From assembly GCA_963816315.1 (NCBI GenBank), contig CAWFJZ010000026.1, forward strand, positions 124,001 to 188,000: a stretch of DNA of 64,000 nucleotides, given 5' to 3'. Both the position numbers and the translations under genes were made by a program. How positions within the stretch are numbered: the first letter of the stretch is position 1; each line of letters opens with the position of its first letter. Positions 29,483-38,718 of this stretch are shown here, in pieces. Under the pieces are notes generated by a model that did no database searches, had not been told where the DNA came from, and worked only from the letters and a program-made list of their open reading frames with translations. This DNA is from CADEEN01 sp963816315 (GTDB lineage Bacteria > Pseudomonadota > Gammaproteobacteria > Burkholderiales > Burkholderiaceae_C).

Positions 29483-30300
29483 ATGCATCTCGCTCAGCCT
29501 GCGGCGGCCACGCGAACGACAGTCGGCGATTTGCTGCGCGCCTGGCGCGCCAAGCGCCGCCTGTCGCAACTCGAAGTCGGCCTGACCGCGGGCGTGTCGG
29601 CGCGGCATCTGTCCTTCATCGAGACCGGCCGCGCGCGCGCCAGCGCCGAGCTGCTGGTGGCGCTGGCCGACGTGCTCGACATGCCGCTGCGCGAGCGCAA
29701 TGCGCTGCTGCTCGCCGCTGGCTTTGCGCCGCGCTACAGCCGAAACGCAGCTCGACGCGCCCGACATGGCGGCGATGCGGCAGGCCATCACGCGCGTGCT
29801 CGACGCGCACGACCCGTACCCCGGTGTGGCGCTGGACCGGCACTGGAACATCGTCATTGCCAACGCCGCCGCGCAGCGCATGACGGCGGTCGTGCCGCCT
29901 GAGTTGCTCGCGCCGCCGCACAACATCTTCCGCCTCGGCCTGCACCCGCGCGGCATCGCGGCCCACACCGCCAACTTCGACGAGTGGGGCCGCTACATGC
30001 TGCGCGAGCTGCAGCGTCTGGCCGATTCGGCGATCGATCCCGCACGCGACCGCACTGCAGGACGAGGTGCGCGGCTACCCGAACGTGCAGGCGCTGTTGA
30101 AGACGCCGCCCAAGGAGGGTGCGCCGTCGAACCCCATGCTCGTGCCCTGCGTGCTCGACATCGCCGGCCAGCGCCTGTCGCTGTTCACCACGCTGGCGAC
30201 CTTCGGCTCGCCGCGTGACGTGACGCTGGCCGAGTTGACGGTGGAGCTGTTCTATCCGGCCGATGCGGCGACGGAGGCGGCGCTGCGCGCGATGGCGTGA
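29483..30300 (+). CDS. XRE-type regulator with MmyB-like ligand domain (two frame breaks)
   Basis: The N-terminus is an XRE helix-turn-helix (LLRAWRAKRRLSQLEVGL, RHLSFIETGRARAS). The C-terminal part is MmyB-like, a PAS-like ligand-binding fold found in actinobacterial and proteobacterial regulators: VALDRHWNIVIANAAAQRM, NIFRLGLHPRG, LATFGSPRDVTLAELTVELF. Two +1 breaks near 29741 and 30051 divide it into three frames; dropping one base at each gives 271 residues. It may control neighbouring genes, but no operator was recognised. Confidence 0.82.
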
Positions 30301-30345
30301 GCTGGTGCGTAGATGAGACGCGACAGTGCGTGCTGATCCGCGCTG

Positions 30346-31309
30346 TCACTCCACCTTGCCGATCTTCTTCACCGCCTCGGTCATCAGTGCCGCGTCGGCG
30401 TTCCAGTAGCTCTGGAACTCGGGCGCGTCGAGGTATTCGATCGGGCTGCCGGCGCGGTTGATGGTCTGCACCACCGCCGGGTCGGCAGCGACTTTCTTTG
30501 CGGCGGCGCGCAGCTTGGCGACGATGTCGTCCGGCGTGCCGGCCGGCACGAACAGCGCCGACCACTGCGCGAAGGTGGTCGCGTAGCCGCTCTGCTTCAA
30601 GCTCGGCACGTCGGGCAGCGACGACAGCGGCTTGTCGCCCCAATGCGCCAGCGCGCGCAGCTTGCCGGCCTTGATCTGCTGCGCCACGGTGGACGGGCCG
30701 GTGGCCACCGCATCGACCTGGCCGCCGAGCAGCGCCAGCAGCGGCCGGACCGGCGCCGGTGTAGGGGATGTGCGTCATGCGAAAGCCGGCGCTCGTCTTC
30801 AACATTTCCATCGGCACATGCATCGTGCCGTAGTTGCCCGAGCTGCCGTAGTTGAAGCGGCCGGGCTGCGTCTTCAGGTCGGCGACGAACTCGGCCAGCG
30901 TTTTCCACGGCGCATCGGCGCGCACGACGAGCACCGTCGGGTCGGCGGTGAAGCGCGCGATCGGTTTGAACTGGTCCAGGGTGAACGCGGGTTTGCGTTC
31001 GAGCAGCTTGTCGGCCTCGGGCAGGATCGAGATCGACGACAGCGACAGCAGGATCGTGTAGCCGTCGGGCGCGGCGCGCGACGCGGCGCCGATGCCGGTG
31101 GCGCCGCCGGCGCCGGCGCGGTTCTCGACGATCACTTGTTGCTTCAACTCGCGCGCCAGCGCTTCGGCCACCGGCCGCGCCACCGTGTCGGCCACGCCGC
31201 CGGGCGGGAAGGGCACGATCATCGTCATCGGCTTGGCGTCGGGCCAGGTGCTTTGCGCGTGAGCGGTCAGTGCAAGGGCGCAGAACAGCGCGGCGGCGAA
31301 GCGATGCAT
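30346..31309 (-). CDS. Bug/TctC family periplasmic solute-binding protein (one frame break)
   Basis: The product has a cleavable signal peptide (FAAALFCALALTAHAQ) and the Bug-family fold: PMTMIVPFPPGGVADTVARP, VIVENRAGAGGATGIG, AAPDGYTILLS and GTPDDIVAKL. Bug proteins bind carboxylates for tripartite tricarboxylate transporters. A +1 break near 30745 splits it; one base removed gives 320 residues. No tctA or tctB permease gene is in the window, as is common for the expanded Bug families of Burkholderiales. It is divergent from the next Bug gene with a 102-bp spacer. Confidence 0.87.
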
Positions 31310-31411
31310 GGCAAGTGTTCCGCAGAGCGGGTGTACGCGCATTGAAGCGCAAACCCTCCTCAGTGCATACCGCATTGACCCGACGCCGCTGCGCCGCCTA
31401 GAGTCCGCGCG

Positions 31412-32368
31412 ATGAAATCCATCGTTGTCTGCTTGGCGGCCCTGCTGATGAGCGTGGGCGTGTCGGCGCAGGAGTGGCCGAGCAAGCCGCTGCGCATCGT
31501 CGTGCCGTTCGCGCCCGGCGGCTCGGCCGATGTCTTCGGCCGCGCGGTCGCGCAGCATCTGCAGGGCGTGCTCGGGCAGAGCGTGGTCATCGACAACCGC
31601 CCCGGCGGCGGCTCGGTGATCGGCACCGACGCCGTGGCCAAGAGCGCGCCCGACGGCTACACGCTGCTGCTGATGTCCAACGCGCACACGGTCAACGAAT
31701 CGCTGATCCCGAACAAGCCGTTCGCGCTGATGCGCGACTTCGCGCCGATCGCGCCGATCAGCTATTCCGACCTCGTGCTCGTCACCAGGCCGGGGCTGCC
31801 GTTCAACACGCTGGGCGATCTGATCAAGGCCGCCAAGGCCAAGCCGGGCGGCATGAGCTACGCCTCGTCGGGCCCGGGCACGCCGTACCACATGGCCGGC
31901 GAGTTGTTCAAGGCGATGGCCGGCGTGTCGATCGTGCACATCCCCTACCGCGGCAGCGCCGGCGCGCGCAGCGACGTCATCGGCGGCCAGTTGGAGATGA
32001 TGTTCGACGCCATCCCGACGATGAGCGAGCAGATCAAGGCCGGCAAGGTCAAGGCCATCGCCACCACCGGCTTGCAGCGCTCGGCCATCCTGCCCGACGT
32101 GCCGACGATCGACGAGGCCGGCGTCAAGGGCTACGAGGCCACGCTGTGGCTCGGCCTGATGGCGCCCAAGGGCACGCCGCCGGCGGTGATCGCGCGGCTG
32201 AACGCCGAACTCGCCAAGTTCACCGCCAGCGCCGACACCAAGCGCGCCTGGGGCGCGCAGGGCGCGACGCCGATGACGATGGGCGTCGACGAGTTCGCGC
32301 GTTATGTCGATGCCGACATCGCCAAGTGGGCCAAGGTGGTGAAGTTCTCCGGGGCCAAGGCCGAGTGA
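31412..32368 (+). CDS. Bug/TctC family periplasmic solute-binding protein
   Basis: The 318-residue intact protein has a signal peptide (CLAALLMSVGVSAQ) and Bug-family blocks: LRIVVPFAPGGSADVFGR, VVIDNRPGGGSVIG, APDGYTLLLMSN, VHIPYRGSAGA and PKGTPPAVIARLN. It shares the fold but is not a close copy of its two neighbours. The stop overlaps the GTG start of the ModA-like gene, so they are translated together. Confidence 0.92.
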   Translation: MKSIVVCLAALLMSVGVSAQEWPSKPLRIVVPFAPGGSADVFGRAVAQHLQGVLGQSVVIDNRPGGGSVIGTDAVAKSAPDGYTLLLMSNAHTVNESLIPNKPFALMRDFAPIAPISYSDLVLVTRPGLPFNTLGDLIKAAKAKPGGMSYASSGPGTPYHMAGELFKAMAGVSIVHIPYRGSAGARSDVIGGQLEMMFDAIPTMSEQIKAGKVKAIATTGLQRSAILPDVPTIDEAGVKGYEATLWLGLMAPKGTPPAVIARLNAELAKFTASADTKRAWGAQGATPMTMGVDEFARYVDADIAKWAKVVKFSGAKAE

Positions 32369-33066
32369 CGCTGCACCTGTTGTCGGCGGGCGCTGCGCAA
32401 GGGCCTGGCGCGCGCGATCGAGCCCGCGTTCACGGCTGAGACCGGCGCGGCGTTGTCGGCGCGCTTCGGCGCCGTCGGCGCGATGCAGCAGCGCTTCGAT
32501 GCCGGCGAGCCCTGCGACGTGATCGTGCTCACCGCGGCGCTGATCGATGCGCCTCGTCGTCCGCGGCGTGGTCCGCGGCGAGACGCCGCGCCACGCTCGG
32601 CCGCGTGCGCACCGGCATCGCCGTGCGCACAGCCGATCCGTCGCCCGACGTGAGCCACGCCTGACGCCTTGCGCGCCGCGCTGCTCGCCGCCGACGCGAT
32701 CTTCGTGCCCGACACGGAGCGCTCGACCGCAGGCATTCACATCGCGAAGAGTGCTGCGCGAACTCGGCATCGATGCCGATGTGCGCGATCGCCTGCGCGC
32801 CGTTTCCCAACGGCGCGACGGCGATGCGCGAACTCGCGGCCAGCGTGAGCGCGAAGCCGATCGGCTGCACGCAGCACACCGAGATCCTCTACACGCCGGG
32901 GGTGCGTCTGGTGGCGGCGCTGCCGCAACAGTTCGAACTCGCCACCGAGTACGTGGCGGCCGTCACTGCGCGCGCTGCCGATGCGGCGCTGGCCGCGCGC
33001 TTCGTCGATGCGCTGGCCGGCGCCGACGCGCAGGCGCTGCGCACCGCCGGCGGCTTCGAAGCGTGA
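32365..33066 (+). CDS. ModA-like extracellular substrate-binding protein (six frame breaks)
   Basis: Read across six +1 breaks (about 32388, 32552, 32586, 32656, 32750 and 32801), this 231-residue product resembles molybdate-type ABC substrate-binding proteins: CDVIVLTAALID, GRVRTGIAVRTADPSPDVS, STAGIHIAK, FPNGATAMRELAASVSAKPI, CTQHTEILYTPGVRLVAALP and LATEYVAAVTARAAD. It has no clear signal peptide, so it may be a cytoplasmic relative. The last frame equals the first, as six single-base additions require. It overlaps the preceding Bug gene by four bases and is followed 13 bases later by another Bug gene. True decay is possible but less likely given that no deletion or stop-generating substitution is seen. 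Confidence 0.65.
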
Positions 33067-33079
33067 AGGGCAAGCCGCC

Positions 33080-34041
33080 ATGCAACGCCGTCATCTGATC
33101 GCCGCATCGCTCGCGCTGCCGGCGCTCGGGCCGCGCGCAAAGCGATTACCCCGCGCGGCCGATCCGCGTCATCGTGCCGTTCTCGCCGGGCGGCGCGGTC
33201 GATGGGCCGATGCGCGCCATCGCCGAGCAGCTCGGCCGGCGCCTGAAGCAGCAGGTCATCATCGAGAACAAGCCCGGCGCCGGCGCGACGATCGGCAGCG
33301 AGCTGGTGGCCAAGAGCGCAGCCGACGGCTACACGCTGCTGCTGGCCTCGCAGACCAATGCCATCAGCGCCTCGCTCTATCGGCAAGCTATCCTTCAACC
33401 CGATCGACGACTTCGCCGGCATCTCGCTGCTCGGCCGCGAGCCCGGCGCGCTGGTGGTGCACCCCTCGCTGCCGGTGAACACCGTGGCCGAATTGGTGGC
33501 GCTGGCCAAGGCCAAGCCCGGCGAGCTGAATTACGCCTCGTCGGGCAACGGCAGCGGGCAGCATCTGTTCATGGCCCTGTTCGCCTCGATGGCCGGCATC
33601 AAGCTGACGCATGTGCCGTACAAGGGCAGCGGCCAGGCCGTCACTGACCTGCTGGCCGGCACGGTGCCGATGGCGCTGCCGGGCGCCGCGGCGATGGTCA
33701 AGCATGTCAAGGCCGGCAAGCTGCGCGCGCTGGCCACCACCGGCACGCAGCGCGCGGCGCAAATGCCGGACGTGCCGACGCTGGCCGAGTCGGGCTTTGC
33801 CGGCTACGCGGCCTACGTGTGGATGGGTCTGCTCGCGCCCAAGGGCACGCCGAAGGACATCGTCGACAAGCTGCATGCCGAGCTCAAGGCCACACTGGCC
33901 ACGCCCGAGGTCACGGGCTACATGAGCGAAGCCGGCATCGAGAGCGTCGGCTCCGCGCCGGCCGAGATGGATGCGTTCTTCCGCGAAGAGCGCGAGCGCT
34001 GGGCGCGCGTGGTCAAGGACACTGGCGCGAAGATCGATTGA
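33080..34041 (+). CDS. Bug/TctC family periplasmic solute-binding protein (two frame breaks)
   Basis: The product opens with a signal peptide (MQRRHLIAASLALPALG) and contains IRVIVPFSPGGAVDGPMRA, VIIENKPGAGATIGSELV, DGYTLLLASQTN, LTHVPYKGSGQA and PKGTPKDIVDKLHAELK. Two +1 breaks at about 33134 and 33384 interrupt it; one base removed at each gives 319 residues. It is the third Bug gene in 4 kb and is followed 14 bases later by a hydrolase gene, suggesting uptake coupled to breakdown of a carboxylated substrate. Confidence 0.87.
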
Positions 34042-34055
34042 CGACAGGCAAGCAC

Positions 34056-34974
34056 ATGGTCACCGGACAAGAACACTGGACGACGAAGAAAACACCCGAC
34101 GGCGACGTGAAGCTTTTTCTGTGGGAGAAGTTCGTCGGCTCGCCCGACGACAAACCGGCGCTGCTGTTCGTGCACGGCTCGTCGATGGCGTCGCAACCGA
34201 CCTTCGACCTGACGGTGCCCGGCCGCCCGCATTCGAGCGTGATGGACTGGTTCGCCGAGCGCGGCTTCGTCTGCTGGTGCGTCGATATGGAAGGCTACGG
34301 CCGCAGCGCCAAGCACCGCGACATCTACTGCGACATCGCCAATGGCGCCGACGATCTGGCCGCGGCCACCGACTACATCTTCGCCACGCGTGGTGTGCGC
34401 AGCTTCCTCACCTATGGCATCAGTTCGGGCGCGTTGCGCGCCGCGCTGTTCGCCCAAAACCATCCCGATCGCGTGGCACGCTTGGCACTTGACGCCTTCG
34501 TCTGGACCGGCGCCGGCGCGCCGACGCTGGAGCAGCGGCGCAAGAAGCTGCCCGAGTTCCTGGCCACCAAGCGGCGGCCGATCGACCGCGCCTTCGTGCA
34601 TTCGATCTTCAACCGCGACCACCCGGACTGCGCCGACAAGGCGACCGTGGAAGCCTTCGCCGACGCCATCCTCGCGCTCGACGACTCGATGCCCAACGGC
34701 ACCTACATCGACATGTGCAGCAAGCTGCCGGTGGTCGATCCGGCGAAGATCACCGTGCCGACGGTCGTGTTGCGCGGCCAGTTCGACGGCATCGCGTCGA
34801 TGGCAGGACCTGATCGACTTCTTCGTCCGCCTGCCCTCAGCGGACAAGCAGTTCACGATGCTGAACGGCATCTCGCACGCCAGCTTCCAGCAGAAGAACT
34901 ACCTGATGGTCTATCAGATCCTGCACGCCTACTTCACGCAGCCGGCGCCGGCGTACACCGCGGACGGACATTGA
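34056..34974 (+). CDS. Alpha/beta hydrolase (one frame break)
   Basis: This hydrolase has an oxyanion-hole region LLFVHGSSMAS, a nucleophile elbow GISSG (Ser near residue 130), an acid region VVLRGQFDGIASM and a late His in NGISHASF. A +1 break near 34803 separates the last 57 residues; removing one base gives 305 residues. It is cytoplasmic (no signal). Coupling to the upstream Bug gene suggests it acts on the imported compound; the substrate is unknown. The 285 bases after it hold nothing recognisable. Confidence 0.82.
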
Positions 34975-35259
34975 GCGGTGGGAGCGAGATTGGTGTTGAG
35001 TGCGTCTGCTTTCGACCCGATGGAGTCGTTCGCTCAGGGTGAACAGCAGTCGGTCACAATTTGCAGGGCCCGCCAAGAGCAGTTCTGACGACGGACTGCT
35101 TCATGGAGGTTCGGTTCGGTGGAGGCTGCCTCTGCCAGTTGCCGCGCCATTGATCGGCTGTGGCCTAGCCTGCGATCGACTCCGCCAGATTACCAAGGCG
35201 CTCGGCTCACGTCGGATACCGTCGCGAGCGGTGAAGACCGAAGCGGTAGCATCCGCCCG

Positions 35260-36207
35260 ATGACCACCCAGTCATCTACACCAAGCAGTCAAATGCTGCG
35301 CGGTGTCGTCGAACCGAACCCCGAGAGACAGCCCGGCAGAGGTGATTGGGAGCTGACCATCAAGCCAATGCTCTTTCCGATCGAGGCCGCGCAAAAGCAC
35401 TTCGCGGTGAACAACTGGGGCATCTTCGCGGGTGCCGTACTGGCCGTGGCTTTTCCTGCGCCTGATCGAGCGAATATGTATGGGTCAGCAGTTCTCGTGG
35501 CTCCAGGAATCGCCATCGGGGCAATGCACGTCTTCGACGAAGCCCGACAACGGGTGATGGCGGCGGAAGTAGGGGCAATGTGCTTCGGGGTATGTGAAGA
35601 CCGCATCATCATTTGGCGCATAACGCAGGTGACTTCACACGCCGGTGACAGATCGGATTTGGCGATTTTTTCCCTTGAGCTTGCGTCGGAGTTGCCGCCA
35701 GATCAGACCTTCACCGTCGCCATACTTAGCACCCGTACGCCAGCGATCGGAGAGCGCCTCACCATCGTTGGTTTTCGTCACAGCAATGCCGAAGAATTGT
35801 CAGCGGGTCCCGAAAGAGAGCTTCACCTGCAATTGCTCTATAGCGCTGGGCCAGTTGTTCACCAGTATCCGCAGCAGCGGGACAGCTTCGGCCTACCTTG
35901 TCCGTGCGTGGAAGTGGACTGCCATGCGCCCGGGGGCATGTCGGGTGGACCTGTTTTTGACCCCCAGGGGCGCCTTGTGGGGATACTGTCTAGGGGCCTG
36001 GATCAAGGCCCGTCCTGGGTGCTTTTACTTTGGCCCGCGCTGGGATGGTCATTTGGCGGCGGATGGCCAGCCCAGGTGATGGTTGGCGAGCGACGGCTTG
36101 TCGATTTGAACGACGGCCGGTGCACTATCGAAAGACCAGACGCGGTCTCCATAGAAGGCGACGTTGCAAAGCTACGCTACGAGCAGTGGACAGTAAGCGC
36201 GCGGTGA
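35260..36207 (+). CDS. Trypsin-like serine peptidase domain protein, C-terminus altered by IS66 insertion
   Basis: The protein is about 315 residues with a chymotrypsin-like fold. The candidate triad is His near residue 90 (IGAMHVFDE), Asp near 133 (RSDLAIFSL) and Ser near 228 (GGMSGGPVFDPQGRLVGI). No signal peptide is evident, so it may act in the cytoplasm. The IS66 element enters directly after the Thr codon of RYEQWT; the other end of the target duplication continues ACA TGA, so the original protein ended ...EQWT and now carries four IS-encoded residues (VSAR). Function is probably kept. Base composition and codon use look less GC-biased than the surroundings, hinting at transfer. The start is the ATG at 35260; the frame is open from 35119. 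Confidence 0.7.
   Translation: MTTQSSTPSSQMLRGVVEPNPERQPGRGDWELTIKPMLFPIEAAQKHFAVNNWGIFAGAVLAVAFPAPDRANMYGSAVLVAPGIAIGAMHVFDEARQRVMAAEVGAMCFGVCEDRIIIWRITQVTSHAGDRSDLAIFSLELASELPPDQTFTVAILSTRTPAIGERLTIVGFRHSNAEELSAGPERELHLQLLYSAGPVVHQYPQQRDSFGLPCPCVEVDCHAPGGMSGGPVFDPQGRLVGILSRGLDQGPSWVLLLWPALGWSFGGGWPAQVMVGERRLVDLNDGRCTIERPDAVSIEGDVAKLRYEQWTVSAR
36185..36192. repeat. Left 8-bp target site duplication of the IS66 element
   Basis: AGTGGACA directly before the left terminal repeat is identical to the bases directly after the right end (38643-38650). Eight-base duplications are typical of IS66 insertions, and the perfect match suggests a recent event. Confidence 0.92.
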
Positions 36208-36218
36208 ACCCGTCTTGA
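36193..36218. repeat. IS66 left terminal inverted repeat
   Basis: This 26-bp end starts GTAAGCG and finishes GAACCCGTCTTGA; it matches the reverse complement of 38617-38642 at 23 of 26 positions. GTAAGCG is the common IS66 terminus. Confidence 0.9.
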
Positions 36219-36232
36219 CGACGGTGAGTTGA

Positions 36233-37804
36233 TCAGGTTGTGGCGATAGCGCTCCATCGATGCGGCAGCAACTCGCCGATGCGACTGGCCGGCTGCGTGG
36301 GCAGCCGCTCGAGCACGTCCTTCAGGTACGCATGCGGCTCATGCCCGTTCAGCCGCGCCGAGTGCACCAGGCTCATGATCGCTGCGGCGCGCTGCCCGGC
36401 GCGCAGTGAGCCCGCGAACAGCCAGTTCGAGCGCCCGATGGCGATCGGCCGGATCTGGTTCTCCACCCAGTTGTTGTCCGCCGGCAGATCGCCGTCGTCG
36501 ATGAACCGCGTCAGCGCCACCCAGCGCTTCAAGCTGTAGTCGATGGCCTTGGCGGTGGCAGACCCTTCGGGCACCTTCTGTCGCTGCTGCGTCAGCCACA
36601 GGTGCAGCGCATCGGCCACCTGGCGCGAGTCTTCCTGCCGTCGTCGCTTTCGTTCGTCAGGTTGGACGTTGCGGACGTCGCGCTCGATGTCATACAGCTG
36701 GATGAAGAACTTCAGCGCCTGCTCGCCGACGCTGCTCTGGTGGTTGACCCACAGCTCGTGGAACTTGCGCCGCGCGTGCGCCAGGCAGCCGGCTTCGGTG
36801 ACGCCCAGCTCGAAGCAGGCCTTGTAGCCGCTGAAGTCGTCGCACACGAGCTTGCCGCGCCAGCCTTCGTCGCCAGGCAGCCCGAGGAAGGCGCGGGCGT
36901 GCTGCCCGCCACGGCTGTCGGCGAAGTCGAACACCACCGCGCGCAGTGCGTCGTAGCTCGTTGTGCAGTAGCTCCACAGGTAGGCACGGTGCGTCTTGCC
37001 ATCGCGCAGGTTCGCCGGCTTGAGCATCGCCACCGGCGTCTCGTCGGCGTGCAGCACACCTCGGGTGAGCATCTCGGCCTTGAGCGCTGCCACCAGCGGC
37101 TGCAGCTGCACGCCGCACTGCCCCACCCACGCCGCCAGCGTCGAGCGCGCAATCGCCAGGCCGGCGCGTTCGAAGATGCCCTCCTGGCGGTACAGCGGCA
37201 GGTGATCGAGGTATTTGGCCACCAGCACTTGGGCCAGCAGTCCCGTGGTCGGGATGCCTTTGTCGATGATGTGCGCGGCCACCGGCGCCTGCACCAGCGT
37301 CTGGCACTTCGCGCACACCCACTTGCCGCGGATGTGGCGCTCGACGGTGAACACGCCGGGGACGTAGTCGAGCTTCTCAGCCACGTCCTCACCGATGCGC
37401 TTCAATTGGCACCCACAGCCGCAGGTGGTGCTCGCGGGCTCGTGGCGGTGTTCGGTGCGCGGCAAGTCAGCCGGCAGCGCGGCGCGCTTGGGTTGCTGCT
37501 TGTGGGCGTTGTCTTGCTTGGCCGGCTGGCGCTGCTCGATCTCTTGGGCCAGCGCGGCCAGGTCGGCGTCGATGGTCTCTTCGATCAGGCTTTTTTGTTC
37601 GGCGTTGAAGGCTTCGCCGTACTTCTCGCTTCGGGCGGCGAACTTCAAGCGCTTGAGCACGGCTATCTCGTGCGTGAGCTTGTCGATCGTCGCTTGCTTG
37701 AAGGCAATCTCTTGACTCTTGGTCGAGACGACAACCATCAGCGAGCGCACGGCGTGGCGCAGTTGCTCTGTGCTCAGCGTGTCGATGGACTCTGCGGCGA
37801 TCAC
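36233..37804 (-). CDS. tnpC: IS66 family transposase TnpC
   Basis: The 523-residue DDE transposase has a coiled leucine-zipper-like N-terminus (LSTEQLRHAVRSLMVVVSTKSQEIAFKQ), a Cys-rich zinc-binding region (TTCGCGCQL and CAKCQTLVQAP), the DDE core (VLHADETPVAML, VCDDFSGYKACF) and the C-terminal VENQIRPIAIGRSNWLFAGS block with its Glu. It is full length and in frame. Confidence 0.96.
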   Translation of the reverse strand: MIAAESIDTLSTEQLRHAVRSLMVVVSTKSQEIAFKQATIDKLTHEIAVLKRLKFAARSEKYGEAFNAEQKSLIEETIDADLAALAQEIEQRQPAKQDNAHKQQPKRAALPADLPRTEHRHEPASTTCGCGCQLKRIGEDVAEKLDYVPGVFTVERHIRGKWVCAKCQTLVQAPVAAHIIDKGIPTTGLLAQVLVAKYLDHLPLYRQEGIFERAGLAIARSTLAAWVGQCGVQLQPLVAALKAEMLTRGVLHADETPVAMLKPANLRDGKTHRAYLWSYCTTSYDALRAVVFDFADSRGGQHARAFLGLPGDEGWRGKLVCDDFSGYKACFELGVTEAGCLAHARRKFHELWVNHQSSVGEQALKFFIQLYDIERDVRNVQPDERKRRRQEDSRQVADALHLWLTQQRQKVPEGSATAKAIDYSLKRWVALTRFIDDGDLPADNNWVENQIRPIAIGRSNWLFAGSLRAGQRAAAIMSLVHSARLNGHEPHAYLKDVLERLPTQPASRIGELLPHRWSAIATT

Positions 37805-37870
37805 GGAGCGTGATCGTGCCGATGCACGCGCCGTTGCGCATCGGCAGTTTCGGCAATTGCCAACAGCGAG

Positions 37871-38203
37871 CTACAACACCGTGATGACGCCTGCCTCGCC
37901 GATGCGCTGCCAGGGCAGGCCCAGGACGAGCGCATCGAGTTGGGCGCGCGTGAGCGTGAGCGTGGGTGCGGCGTCGCGCGGCCAGACGAACTTGCCCTGG
38001 TTGAGCCGGCGCGCTGCCAGCCACACGCCGATGCCGTCGTGCACGAGCACCTTCATGCGGTTGGCACGCCGGTTGGCGAACAGGTAGGCGTGGTGCGGCC
38101 GGGCGGCGCCGAAGACGTGAACCACGCGTGCCAGCGCGGCGTCGGTGCCGGCGCGCATGTCCAGCGGCTCGACGGCCAGCCATACGCACTCGACACGGAT
38201 CAC
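37871..38203 (-). CDS. tnpB: IS66 accessory protein TnpB (Orf2)
   Basis: The 110-residue protein is the conserved IS66 Orf2: AVEPLDMRAGTDAALARVV, HHAYLFANRRANRMKVLVHD, GIGVWLAARRLNQGKFVWP. It is needed for IS66 transposition though its biochemical role is unclear. The GTG start overlaps the tnpA stop (GTGA), a translational coupling. It ends 66 bases before tnpC. Confidence 0.94.
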   Translation of the reverse strand: MIRVECVWLAVEPLDMRAGTDAALARVVHVFGAARPHHAYLFANRRANRMKVLVHDGIGVWLAARRLNQGKFVWPRDAAPTLTLTRAQLDALVLGLPWQRIGEAGVITVL

Positions 38204-38571
38204 CGCAGCAGCTCGCGCAGCCAGGCCGCACAGTCGCTGGCTGCGGCCAGCGGCCACGCGACGTTCACGGCCATCGCACCGCGGCGCAGTTCGATGCGGA
38301 TGTCGGCCGCCGGCGTTGTTGTCGCCGGCGCGGCGCTCTGCGCCATAGTCAGTGCGATGAATGCATCGCGTGGCCCAGTCGGCACGGCAGCGTGAGCGCC
38401 ACGGTCCGTCATGCGGCGCCACTTGTGTACGAGGTTGGCGTTCAGGCCGTGTGCCAATGCAACCTGCGCCACTGACGCGCCTGGCTTGTCGCACGCGGCG
38501 AGAACTTGTCGCTTCAGCTCGCCACTGTGGCGTCGGCGAGGAGTGCGATTGGACTCTGGCATGGTGTCCAC
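38200..38571 (-). CDS. tnpA: IS66 accessory protein TnpA (Orf1)
   Basis: This 123-residue protein has the helix-turn-helix of IS66 Orf1 (LKRQVLAACDKPGASVAQVA and HGLNANLVHKWRRM). It probably binds the element ends. Translation can start at GTG 38571 or ATG 38562; both lie inside a strong inverted repeat. Confidence 0.92.
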   Translation of the reverse strand: MDTMPESNRTPRRRHSGELKRQVLAACDKPGASVAQVALAHGLNANLVHKWRRMTDRGAHAAVPTGPRDAFIALTMAQSAAPATTTPAADIRIELRRGAMAVNVAWPLAAASDCAAWLRELLR

Positions 38572-38593
38572 CTATTTGTTTGGTGGACACCAT
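38561..38593. promoter_or_regulatory. Perfect 12-bp inverted repeat over the tnpA start
   Basis: ATGGTGTCCACC (38561-38572) and GGTGGACACCAT (38582-38593) are perfect arms around a nine-base loop. In an mRNA read into the element from outside, the hairpin would bury both possible tnpA start codons, a known way for insertion sequences to limit activation by external transcription. It could alternatively be a repressor site. Confidence 0.55.
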
Positions 38594-38616
38594 CGTTGCG
38601 CACAGCCATGATGGGC

Positions 38617-38642
38617 TCAAGACGGGTTCGCCGGACGCTTAC
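38617..38642. repeat. IS66 right terminal inverted repeat
   Basis: Reverse complement begins GTAAGCGTCCGGCG and matches the left end at 23 of 26 positions. Confidence 0.9.
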
Positions 38643-38650
38643 AGTGGACA
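38643..38650. repeat. Right 8-bp target site duplication of the IS66 element
   Basis: AGTGGACA here is the copy of 36185-36192. The next bases, TGA, are the original stop codon of the interrupted peptidase gene. Confidence 0.92.
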
Positions 38651-38718
38651 TGAAGCGACGGGTGCCGCACCCCGGGTGCGAGTTGACGGACCTCCGGGCA
38701 AAGTAGCGTCACTGGCCG

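Larger units (their letters stand above)
36193..38642 (-). mobile_element. Complete IS66-family insertion sequence (2450 bp)
   Basis: The element has 26-bp imperfect terminal inverted repeats starting GTAAGCG, an identical 8-bp target duplication (AGTGGACA) on each side, and the three IS66 genes tnpA, tnpB and tnpC on the minus strand. All three frames are intact, so it looks competent for transposition. It sits at the last codon of the trypsin-like peptidase gene and 77 bases before the next plus-strand gene. Confidence 0.95.

Noticed and set aside
35119..35259. Upstream start for the peptidase gene
   Set aside because: The extra 47 residues have no family character and the ATG at 35260 begins a more normal N-terminus.
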